The notes under the pieces: generated by a model | Told to the model about the DNA's origin: nothing | Database searches by the model: none | Seen by the model: the letters and a program-made list of their open reading frames with translations, nothing else | Shown here: piece after piece, positions 1 through 5,491 of the stretch | Layout of the letters: every line of letters begins with the position of its first letter | Position numbering within the stretch: position 1 is the first letter of the stretch | Program-made: the position numbers and the translations under genes | NCBI GenBank assembly: GCA_011390085.1 | Contig: JAABTB010000154.1 | Location: 1 to 5,989, forward strand | Origin: Desulfobacula sp. | Lineage (GTDB): Bacteria; Desulfobacterota; Desulfobacteria; Desulfobacterales; Desulfobacteraceae | DNA: 5,989 nt | Reading direction: 5' to 3'

Positions 1-517
1 CCATTTTGCGGGGAAGGGTTTCAAGCTCAAACAATTGGTCCGTATCGATGAGATATTTTGCATATTTCCGCCAGGGTTCCGGGATAACGGGTTTGGCACC
101 CGCAGCAATAATGATCTTATCCGCATGAAGGATTTCATCTCCCAGATCAAGGGTATTCGGGTCAATGAACCGGGCATGTTTTTGTATCAGATGATCTCTC
201 CACGACTCGATATCTTTTGTTACACCGCTGACGAACCCATCCCGGAGCCGACGGACACGGCCCATGACCTTTGCACCATCCGGTAAGCCCGGTTTGGTAT
301 CTTCACGGTTCAAGACTTCAAGGCCCTGTTGGGAATGATATGCATTTGCAATGGCAATCAAGGATTTGGACGGCATACACCCGACCCTGGCACAGGTGGT
401 TCCCAGTGTCCCGCCATCAATCACCACATAATTGTCCGTGTACTTAGAGATTTCTTCCCGGGCCGTCAGTCCGGCTGTACCGGCCCCGATAATGGCCACA
501 TCATATGTTTTTTTCAT
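1..517 (-). CDS. Dihydrolipoyl dehydrogenase-type FAD/NAD(P) disulfide oxidoreductase, N-terminal part (3' end beyond window)
   Basis: This is the first 172 codons of a class I pyridine nucleotide-disulfide oxidoreductase, a cytoplasmic flavoenzyme passing electrons between NAD(P)H and a disulfide or dithiol. Seen: an N-terminal Rossmann fold with the FAD motif GAGTAG at residues 11-16 and an acidic residue (D34) at the end of the second strand. The redox-active disulfide motif TCARVGCMPSK follows, with C42 and C47. The segment IIIAAGAKPVIP (135-146) matches the second FAD-contacting strand, with AAG in place of the usual ATG. The TTCARVGCMPSK form resembles the stand-alone dihydrolipoamide dehydrogenases known from Vibrio-like proteins more than mercuric reductase or glutathione reductase. 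The NAD(P) domain and C-terminal His-Glu pair lie outside, so cofactor and substrate cannot be read. ATG at 517 is preceded by a weak SD (AAAGGG, 5 nt spacer), 20 nt after the PqqD-like gene. No 2-oxoacid dehydrogenase genes are visible, so a general disulfide or persulfide reductase role is possible. Confidence 0.9.
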   Translation of the reverse strand, partial: MKKTYDVAIIGAGTAGLTAREEISKYTDNYVVIDGGTLGTTCARVGCMPSKSLIAIANAYHSQQGLEVLNREDTKPGLPDGAKVMGRVRRLRDGFVSGVTKDIESWRDHLIQKHARFIDPNTLDLGDEILHADKIIIAAGAKPVIPEPWRKYAKYLIDTDQLFELETLPRKM

Positions 518-537
518 ATTTTCCCTTTTCGGTTAGA

Positions 538-906
538 TCAATCCGGGTTTTTCGGGGCCGGTTTAAATTTAATCCAGCCTCTGGTTGCAATATATCGCAT
601 AAACTGAACGATTCTTCTGGCCGCCTCATCAATATCGTCCCCGGTTTTTTTGCTCTGGATCCGGATGATATCCAGGATGCTTCGCGTTCCGTCCATACTG
701 AGCCATGCCGATGAAGAAAGTTCGTCCAACTCAAGATCTGAAACCGGCTCTTTATTCACAAGCCTGCCCATCAGCCGTTTGACGGGATTGATCTCGAATT
801 CCAGAACGACCTTATGCGAATAAGTCACTTTGTATTTGCGATGGAGGATTTCGGGTACATAGAGGATAAAATTATAATCATCCTTTGTCTGGTTTTGCGG
901 AGTCAT
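538..906 (-). CDS. PqqD-like small protein (RRE-type fold predicted)
   Basis: A 122-residue soluble protein. Residues about 50-115 have the PqqD-family pattern: LDELSSSAWLSMDGTRS (60-76), corresponding to the 'LN-x-x-a-x-x-iw-x-l-l-d-G-x-x-t' signature, then an amphipathic helix with GDDIDEAARRIVQFM (89-103) and a closing RGWIKF strand (109-114). PqqD proteins bind the leader or precursor peptide in ribosomally made peptide pathways and hand it to a radical SAM enzyme. None of those partners is visible here. The first 45 residues are an extension with alternating hydrophobic residues (FILYVPEI, VVLEFEI) that is not part of the core. The gene starts 5 nt after the OPT stop. Its SD (AGGAG, 915-919) is formed by the last codons of the OPT gene, so the two are probably co-translated. 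Exact function is unknown; a peptide-binding accessory to the transporter or peptidase is an inference from position only. Confidence 0.8.
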   Translation of the reverse strand: MTPQNQTKDDYNFILYVPEILHRKYKVTYSHKVVLEFEINPVKRLMGRLVNKEPVSDLELDELSSSAWLSMDGTRSILDIIRIQSKKTGDDIDEAARRIVQFMRYIATRGWIKFKPAPKNPD

Positions 907-911
907 TTTGG

Positions 912-2918
912 CTACTCCTTTCTTACGGCATATATAAACACCCAGATTGAAAGCAACAGAAACATCACAAATGCCGTTAGATTGCTGTTTGCAATAACCG
1001 GGAAAAGGTTGAGTCCAAAGGCGATATCCGTTCCAACGGCGGCAAATATCCCGATCACGATGCCGACCAGAGCGTCTCCAGCCACAAGCCCAGACGCCAG
1101 CAAAATGCCCTTTTCGACGGCCCTGTCCATTTCAACATGGGATCCCTTTTCAAATGCCTTGCCGTCTTTTGCAGCCTTATCCTGTTCGATTACCTTGTCC
1201 TCTCCTTTGGGGACGGGCTTTGTTTTTCGTTCTACCATTTCTCTGACAATGCCTCCGGAAAATATGGCGGCTGTCAGGCCGATGGGAAGGTAAATGCCCA
1301 GTGCCACGGCAAGAATTGGAATTTTGGCCATAAAGCAGAATACGGCCAGGGCCACACCGATAAATACCAGGGTCCACGGCAGCTTGGCCGTCATGATGCC
1401 TTCAACGATCATTTTCATCAGCGTTGCCTGGGGCGCGGGAACGGCCGCATCTCCGATGCCATAGGCCGAGTTCAACAGGATCAAGGTGCCTGCCGCTGCA
1501 ACGGATGCCAGTGAAAGCGCCAAAAACATGCCGAGCTGAACCTTTTTAGGTGTGCCGCCGATGATAAACGTGGTCTTAAGGCTCTGTGCCGTGCCGCCGG
1601 CTACGGCAATGGCCACGCAGACAACCCCGCCGATCATCAGTGCGGTCTTGATGCCGGGATCTCCGGTATTTCCCAGAAGTTTCAGGACCGTCGTGACGAT
1701 GAGAAGAGTTGCAATGGTCATGCCGGATACGGGATTGTTGGATGCGCCGACAAGACCCACCATTCTGCCCGATACCACGGCAAAGAAAAAACTGAACAGG
1801 ACGCCAAGAAGAGAGCCGACCCAACCGCCGCCGATGACGGGAACAAACCAGGTCAATAAAAACCCCAACACGGCCGCTGCAATGACCCAGGTGAGAGGTG
1901 CTTCAAGGTCCATCCGGCTCACGGTTTGGGTGGTATCCTTCCGCATTCCCGCAATCGCCTGTTTAAAGCTGCTGATGAGGGTGGGAAGAGATTTCACAAG
2001 GGAGATGAAGCCGCCGGTTGCAACGGCTCCGGCGCCGATATATCGAATATAACTGGACCAGACGTCAAATGCCCCCATTTCCGCAATTGGGATTGTGGAA
2101 GGAAAAAGAGGCGCTGCCATTTGCGCACCCAGAAATTTAATCAAGGGGATAAGCCCCAGCCATGCGATAACAGATCCGCCAAACATCAGAATGGAAGTTT
2201 TTGTCCCGACGATGAAGCCGACCCCCATCAGGGAAGCAACGGTATTGATACCGATCATGGTTCCCTGATAGGCATGGATGGTATAAGATGCAGTCTCGCT
2301 CCAGAATCTGAATCCGCCGGAGAATATCTTATACACGGCACCAACCCCCATACCCAGAAGCACAGTCCTGAATCCGCCGCCGCCCTCACTTCCCGTAACC
2401 AGAACCTCTGCCGCCGCCATGGATTCCGGATAAATGAGCTTGCCATGCTCTTCAACAATCAGATATCGTCTGACGGGGGTGATGAAGAACACACCCATGA
2501 GGCCGCCGATGATGGTAACGATGACCACCGTCATGATGCTCAGGCCGAAACCCAGGAGGATCAGTGCCGGGAGAACAAAGATGATGCCGCCCGCAATGGA
2601 CTCGCCCATGGCGGAAAGAGAGGCGACCATGTTGGCTTCCAATATATTATTCCTTCTGAAAAGTCCTTTCAGAAGGCCTGTGGCCAGAATAGCGCCGGGT
2701 ATGCCCGCAGAGATGGTCAGGCCTACCTTGAGGCCGAGGTAAGTATTGGCAGCAGCAAATATGAGAGCAAAAAGGATACCGATAATGATGGAATACCCCG
2801 TCAGTTCAGGCATTGCTTCTGTCGTTGGAATATAAGGCACATACTCGTCTCCGGGCGCACCCCCGTAGGCGGCTTTGGACAATTCATATTTCTTGGCCGG
2901 CTGCTTTTCTTTTGCCAT
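912..2918 (-). CDS. OPT-family oligopeptide transporter
   Basis: A 668-residue polytopic inner-membrane protein of the prokaryotic OPT family, secondary carriers thought to import small peptides and peptide-like or metal-chelate substrates with protons. Family landmarks in order: NTYLGLKVGLTISAGIPGAI (58-77), NILEANMVASLSAMGESIAG (91-110), the loop GKLIYPESMAAAEVL (159-173), SGRMVGLVGASNNPVSGMTI (383-402), GGTAQSLKTTFIIGGTPKK (441-459) and ALGIYLPIGLTAAIFSGG (539-556). Hydrophobic segments cover nearly the whole length, consistent with about 14-16 helices. A charged Lys/Glu/Asp-rich loop (about 563-600) precedes the last helices. Length is typical of the bacterial family. ATG at 2918 is set by AGGAG 7 nt upstream, 15 nt after the dipeptidase stop. 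The flanking dipeptidase supports peptide import, but the family includes glutathione and metal-peptide carriers, so the substrate cannot be assigned. A perfect inverted repeat lies within codons 81-89. Confidence 0.95.
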   Translation of the reverse strand: MAKEKQPAKKYELSKAAYGGAPGDEYVPYIPTTEAMPELTGYSIIIGILFALIFAAANTYLGLKVGLTISAGIPGAILATGLLKGLFRRNNILEANMVASLSAMGESIAGGIIFVLPALILLGFGLSIMTVVIVTIIGGLMGVFFITPVRRYLIVEEHGKLIYPESMAAAEVLVTGSEGGGGFRTVLLGMGVGAVYKIFSGGFRFWSETASYTIHAYQGTMIGINTVASLMGVGFIVGTKTSILMFGGSVIAWLGLIPLIKFLGAQMAAPLFPSTIPIAEMGAFDVWSSYIRYIGAGAVATGGFISLVKSLPTLISSFKQAIAGMRKDTTQTVSRMDLEAPLTWVIAAAVLGFLLTWFVPVIGGGWVGSLLGVLFSFFFAVVSGRMVGLVGASNNPVSGMTIATLLIVTTVLKLLGNTGDPGIKTALMIGGVVCVAIAVAGGTAQSLKTTFIIGGTPKKVQLGMFLALSLASVAAAGTLILLNSAYGIGDAAVPAPQATLMKMIVEGIMTAKLPWTLVFIGVALAVFCFMAKIPILAVALGIYLPIGLTAAIFSGGIVREMVERKTKPVPKGEDKVIEQDKAAKDGKAFEKGSHVEMDRAVEKGILLASGLVAGDALVGIVIGIFAAVGTDIAFGLNLFPVIANSNLTAFVMFLLLSIWVFIYAVRKE
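915..919 (-). promoter_or_regulatory. SD for the PqqD-like gene, inside the OPT 3' end
   Basis: AAAGGAG overlaps the last Lys-Glu codons of the OPT gene and lies 8 nt before ATG 906. The OPT stop codon falls between the SD and the start, an arrangement that favours translational coupling. Confidence 0.75.
2652..2676. repeat. Perfect 10-bp inverted repeat with 5-nt loop inside the OPT gene
   Basis: Arms CCTTCTGAAA (2652-2661) and TTTCAGAAGG (2667-2676) are exact reverse complements around the loop AGTCC. The repeat covers OPT codons for about residues 81-89 (GLLKGLFRR). In the transcribed direction it is followed by AT-rich sequence (AATAATATATT) with no uninterrupted U-tract, so it is not a convincing intrinsic terminator. 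It may be a chance result of codon choice or an mRNA hairpin. Confidence 0.7.
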
Positions 2919-2925
2919 GATGATT

Positions 2926-2930
2926 CTCCT
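2926..2930 (-). promoter_or_regulatory. SD for the OPT transporter gene
   Basis: AGGAG sits 7 nt before ATG 2918, within the 15 nt gap after the dipeptidase stop (2936-2934). It fixes the start and leaves no room for a separate promoter in the gap. Confidence 0.75.
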
Positions 2931-2933
2931 GCC

Positions 2934-4409
2934 TTATTTTAATTTTGCGAGGACCGCCTTTAAGAACACCCACACATTGGCTGTCGAACTGATGCTGAGA
3001 TGCTCATCAGGCGTGTGGACATTATAAAGGTTCGGCCCGAAACTGATCATACCCGTATCCGGCATTTTTTCCTTGAGCAGCCCGCATTCAAGCCCTGCGT
3101 GAATGGCCCGGATCTCTGCATCCCTGCCAAAAGTCTCTTTGTAAACACTCAGGCACAGATCCCTTATCCGGGAATCGGGTTCATACTGCCATGCAGGATA
3201 CTCACCGCTCCGGGAGCTTTTGGCGTTGACCCTCTTTGCCAGACTTTCAAGCCCGCGGGTGATTTCTTCCAATATGGAATCAACGGAACTCCTCACGGAA
3301 ATGATGATCTTGATGGATTTTTCCGACTGTTCGAGTACGCCGAGATTAAGACTGCTCTCCACGAGATTTTCCAGATCCTTGCTCATGGACTGAACGCCGT
3401 CGGGCACAATCAAAAGAAAGTCGATCAGTCTTTCCGTAGAGACCCTGTCAAGCTTCATCGCAACAGTGTCAACAGAAGCAACCGATACCTTGAGCTTCGG
3501 GTCTACGGCAGCAAATTCCTTTTTCATCTCCCTGAATAAATCCATTACCACGGCTTTGATTTTTTTAAGAGTAAGGACGTCGGCAGCAACCGTCACCTCG
3601 GCTTTTCCCGCAATAGCGTTATGTTTGGACCCTCCGGAAACGGCGGCAATATGAAAATCGCCTGTTTTTCTTGCCGCATCCAGGATTCTCCCCAGAAGCG
3701 CTATCGCGTTTGCTCTTTGCCGGATGATCTCCAAGCCTGAGTGCCCGCCTTTCAAACCTGAAATTTTTATGCAAAGGCCCTTGCCTGAGGATTCCTCCCA
3801 ATCCGTGTTGAATTCGCTTGTAAAAATCAGGCCTCCGGCGCAACTGACAAAGAAAACACCCTCTTCTTCCGCATCAATATTTAAGAGCATCTTTCCCGTG
3901 AGATGCTCTGCTTTTAACGCAGCAGCACCATACATACCGGTCTCTTCTTCCGTCGTGACAAGAAGCTCTAAAGGCGGATGGGGAATATCCTCTGAATCCA
4001 GTATGGCCATTCCATAGGCCACGCCGATTCCGTTATCGGCGCCAAGGGTTGTGCCGGTTGCCCGCAAAAAATCTCCATCTATCTTTAAGGAGATCGGCTC
4101 CTTTAAAAAATCATGATCGGATTTTTCTGATTTTTCACAGACCATGTCCATATGGCCCTGAATAATAACCGGAGGAGAGATTTCATATCCGGCGGTTCCC
4201 GGCTTTTTGATAATGATGTTCAGCGCTTTATCCTGAAAGACGTCAAGTTTTTTCTCTTTTGCAAAATGCACCAGGTAATCGCTTACCTGCTTTTCATTTC
4301 CCGAACATCTGGGGATTTTGGTCAATTCTTCAAAATAATGGAAAACCGTTTTTGGACTTAATTTTTGTACCGGGTTTTCTTTTTTTGGGTCAGGTATTTT
4401 TTTCATCAT
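2934..4409 (-). CDS. pepD: Aminoacyl-histidine dipeptidase (peptidase D, M20 family)
   Basis: A 491-residue cytosolic di-zinc exopeptidase that hydrolyses unblocked dipeptides, close in length to E. coli PepD (485). No signal peptide is seen. Expected M20 residues are present: HMDMV (H86, D88), the bridging Asp in GADNG (D125), TTEEETGM with the general-base/zinc pair E155-E156, NIDAEEEG (zinc Asp D179), and HTPDEH (H465) near the C-terminus. GGHSG (H223) sits at the start of the inserted dimerisation/lid domain. All catalytic positions appear intact. Three in-frame ATGs lie close together (4415, 4409, 4406). The GGAGG SD at 4417-4421 is 1, 7 and 10 nt from them, so 4409 (MMKK) is preferred. 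Upstream in-frame codons to 4475 belong to the preceding gene in another frame. The start overlaps the end of the second YeeE/YedE gene by 20 nt, and the OPT transporter follows, so imported peptides are the likely substrates. The E. coli homologue also cleaves Cys-Gly. Confidence 0.95.
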   Translation of the reverse strand: MMKKIPDPKKENPVQKLSPKTVFHYFEELTKIPRCSGNEKQVSDYLVHFAKEKKLDVFQDKALNIIIKKPGTAGYEISPPVIIQGHMDMVCEKSEKSDHDFLKEPISLKIDGDFLRATGTTLGADNGIGVAYGMAILDSEDIPHPPLELLVTTEEETGMYGAAALKAEHLTGKMLLNIDAEEEGVFFVSCAGGLIFTSEFNTDWEESSGKGLCIKISGLKGGHSGLEIIRQRANAIALLGRILDAARKTGDFHIAAVSGGSKHNAIAGKAEVTVAADVLTLKKIKAVVMDLFREMKKEFAAVDPKLKVSVASVDTVAMKLDRVSTERLIDFLLIVPDGVQSMSKDLENLVESSLNLGVLEQSEKSIKIIISVRSSVDSILEEITRGLESLAKRVNAKSSRSGEYPAWQYEPDSRIRDLCLSVYKETFGRDAEIRAIHAGLECGLLKEKMPDTGMISFGPNLYNVHTPDEHLSISSTANVWVFLKAVLAKLK

Positions 4410-4938
4410 TATCATGCCTCCACAGCTTTCCGATGCCCCAGGTGCACAGGCCGAAACCTGTGGCCAGCACCGCAACGGCGACAGCCTGATTACCGAACAG
4501 GTCTGTCAGGGTAATCCGGCCTGCATTGGTGGGATCGTATAAAATAGGGATCAGAGTCTCGTGCAAGTGGGCGAAAAGGGCTGCGCCGGCCAGACCGCCC
4601 AAAAGGGCAAAGACCGCATCCATACGGCCTTCGCCGGCAGCCGCCCAGGTGGTGCCGGGACAATACCCGGTCAGACCCCACCCGATGCCGAAAATGACTG
4701 CGGCCAGCCCCGTGGCAACAATGCTGGTGGGAAGAGGCAGGAGGCGCCCCACGCCGACGGACTGGAGCCCGAAAAGGCCCACGGCAGACAAGGCGACGGC
4801 CAGGACCATGAACCGGGGGATATCCGCATCCAGCATCAGGTGCGATCGGGCCATTCGATGGGCGTCGGTGGCGCCGATGCGCTGGATGACAAATCCAAAG
4901 GCAATGCCTGAAAAAAGTCCCAACCAGATATTTGTCAT
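4390..4938 (-). CDS. YeeE/YedE-family membrane protein, second half (probable thiosulfate-type sulfur importer subunit)
   Basis: A 182-residue membrane protein matching the C-terminal half of full-length YeeE/YedE (TsuA-type) transporters, which bring thiosulfate across the inner membrane by relaying it between conserved cysteines. Seen: GLFSGIAFGFVIQRIG (7-22), a typical first helix; hydrophobic stretches at about 43-60, 70-90, 107-125 and 151-170; and the signature GYCPGTTWAAAGEGR (91-105), whose C93 corresponds to the relay cysteine of the second repeat. A further Cys (C165) sits in the last helix. The start at 4938 overlaps the previous stop as ATGA, with GGAGG 7 nt upstream (4946-4950), which indicates translational coupling and a paired subunit. 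The reading frame stays open further upstream to 5328, but that stretch lies in the first YeeE gene and does not look like protein. The end overlaps pepD. Selenium or other sulfur species are possible alternative substrates. Confidence 0.87.
   Translation of the reverse strand: MTNIWLGLFSGIAFGFVIQRIGATDAHRMARSHLMLDADIPRFMVLAVALSAVGLFGLQSVGVGRLLPLPTSIVATGLAAVIFGIGWGLTGYCPGTTWAAAGEGRMDAVFALLGGLAGAALFAHLHETLIPILYDPTNAGRITLTDLFGNQAVAVAVLATGFGLCTWGIGKLWRHDNDEKNT
4416..4421 (-). promoter_or_regulatory. SD deciding the pepD start
   Basis: GGAGG (4417-4421) lies inside the second YeeE/YedE gene. It is directly followed by CATGATAATGATG, giving spacers of 1, 7 and 10 nt to ATGs at 4415, 4409 and 4406. 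Only 4409 has an ideal spacer and 4406 is acceptable. Its position within coding sequence implies initiation by ribosomes already translating the upstream gene. Confidence 0.75.
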
Positions 4939-4950
4939 TGGATATCCTCC
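4935..4950 (-). promoter_or_regulatory. SD and ATGA stop-start coupling between the two YeeE/YedE genes
   Basis: An AAAAGGAGG-type SD (core 4946-4950) stands 7 nt before ATG 4938. That ATG shares its last two bases with the TGA stop of the first gene (4937-4935). This arrangement usually gives coupled, near-equal translation, as expected for two halves of one transporter. Confidence 0.8.
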
Positions 4951-5477
4951 TTTTCTGCAACCTTCCCGAAAATCAGCCGGGCAGTGAGCATGGCCACGGC
5001 AAAAATGACAACTCCGAAATAAATACCGCTGATGGCCAGTTGCGTTGACCCGGAGATAAAAAGCCCCAGGGTACAGCCGCCGGCCAGCCGTGATCCAAAG
5101 AGAATCAGGAACCCGCCAAAAAAAGTGGCTGCATATCGTTTTGCCCGGCCGGCACCGAACCGTTTCACCCAGATGGGCGGCATGTCCCGCACCGGGATGT
5201 CCCTGGATGTCCGTCCGGCAATAAAACCGCCGCCGGCCATGCCCAGCACAAAGGCAAAAATCCAGGAGCCGGGTCCGGGGATAAATTGGTAGTGGGCCTT
5301 GGCCGCTATATAGTCCGGTGCCGCCCACTCAAAAAAGCCTTTGAGGAGACTGACAAATCCGCTGGACGAGGCCGGGGGCCCGTAGGTGGCAAAAATAAAG
5401 AGAATGATGCCTGACAGGGCAAATGCAGCCGGGACCCAATTCCAATAAGGAATGCGCTGTTTATTCCGGTATTCCAT
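4935..5477 (-). CDS. YeeE/YedE-family membrane protein, first half (probable thiosulfate-type sulfur importer subunit)
   Basis: A 180-residue membrane protein matching the N-terminal half of YeeE/YedE transporters. A short basic N-terminus leads into a helix at about 14-31. Further hydrophobic segments are at 69-88, 116-133 and 146-170. The diagnostic motif is GSRLAGGCTLGLFISGSTQL (128-147), equivalent to GxRxxxGCTSGHGxSG in this family, with C135 as the predicted sulfur-relay cysteine. The usual SGHG is LGLF here. An extra hydrophilic segment with PGPGSW and GRTSRDIPVRDMPP lies between the early helices. With the next gene it would form a two-gene version of the single-chain importer. The ATG at 5477 lies 5 nt after the rhodanese stop. 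Its SD, GGAGG at 5487-5491 with a 9 nt spacer, is made by the terminal Gly-Gly codons of that gene. The adjacent rhodanese supports sulfane-sulfur handling. The transported species is inferred from the family. Confidence 0.87.
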   Translation of the reverse strand: MEYRNKQRIPYWNWVPAAFALSGIILFIFATYGPPASSSGFVSLLKGFFEWAAPDYIAAKAHYQFIPGPGSWIFAFVLGMAGGGFIAGRTSRDIPVRDMPPIWVKRFGAGRAKRYAATFFGGFLILFGSRLAGGCTLGLFISGSTQLAISGIYFGVVIFAVAMLTARLIFGKVAEKEDIQ

Positions 5478-5482
5478 GGCCG

Positions 5483-5491
5483 TTATCCTCC
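5483..5491 (-). promoter_or_regulatory. SD for first YeeE/YedE gene, encoded by rhodanese C-terminal codons
   Basis: The rhodanese gene ends TGT GGA GGA TAA. The GGAGG formed by these codons (5487-5491) lies 9 nt before the ATG at 5477. The same bases therefore serve as Gly-Gly codons and as a ribosome binding site. Confidence 0.75.

Noticed and set aside
35..286. Short plus-strand open frame near the left edge
   Set aside because: It is antisense to the flavoprotein gene, with no SD and no recognisable domain.
1926..2942. Long open frame of 338 codons on the plus strand opposite the OPT gene
   Set aside because: It is antisense to a well-supported OPT gene. The product is rich in His, Gly, Asp and Arg with no domain or membrane pattern, and no neighbouring gene shares its strand. 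It is a shadow of codon bias in the OPT frame.
4410..4475. Upstream pepD start at 4475
   Set aside because: The added residues (MRCWPQVSACAPG...) are unlike the PepD family and come from the other frame of the second YeeE/YedE gene. The SD at 4417-4421 points to 4409.
4935..4950. Possible frameshift splitting one YeeE/YedE gene into two
   Set aside because: The second half has its own SD with 7 nt spacing and a clean ATGA stop-start, and each half begins and ends at natural family boundaries. Two real genes are more likely than a broken one.
5193..5216. Short direct repeat of GGATGTCC
   Set aside because: Two 8-nt copies within coding sequence, too short and isolated to be more than chance.
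4939..5328. N-terminal extension that would make the second YeeE/YedE protein 312 residues
   Set aside because: The extra part reads a wrong frame of the first YeeE/YedE gene, with Arg/Cys/His-rich low-quality sequence. The ATG at 4938 has a strong SD and an ATGA overlap.
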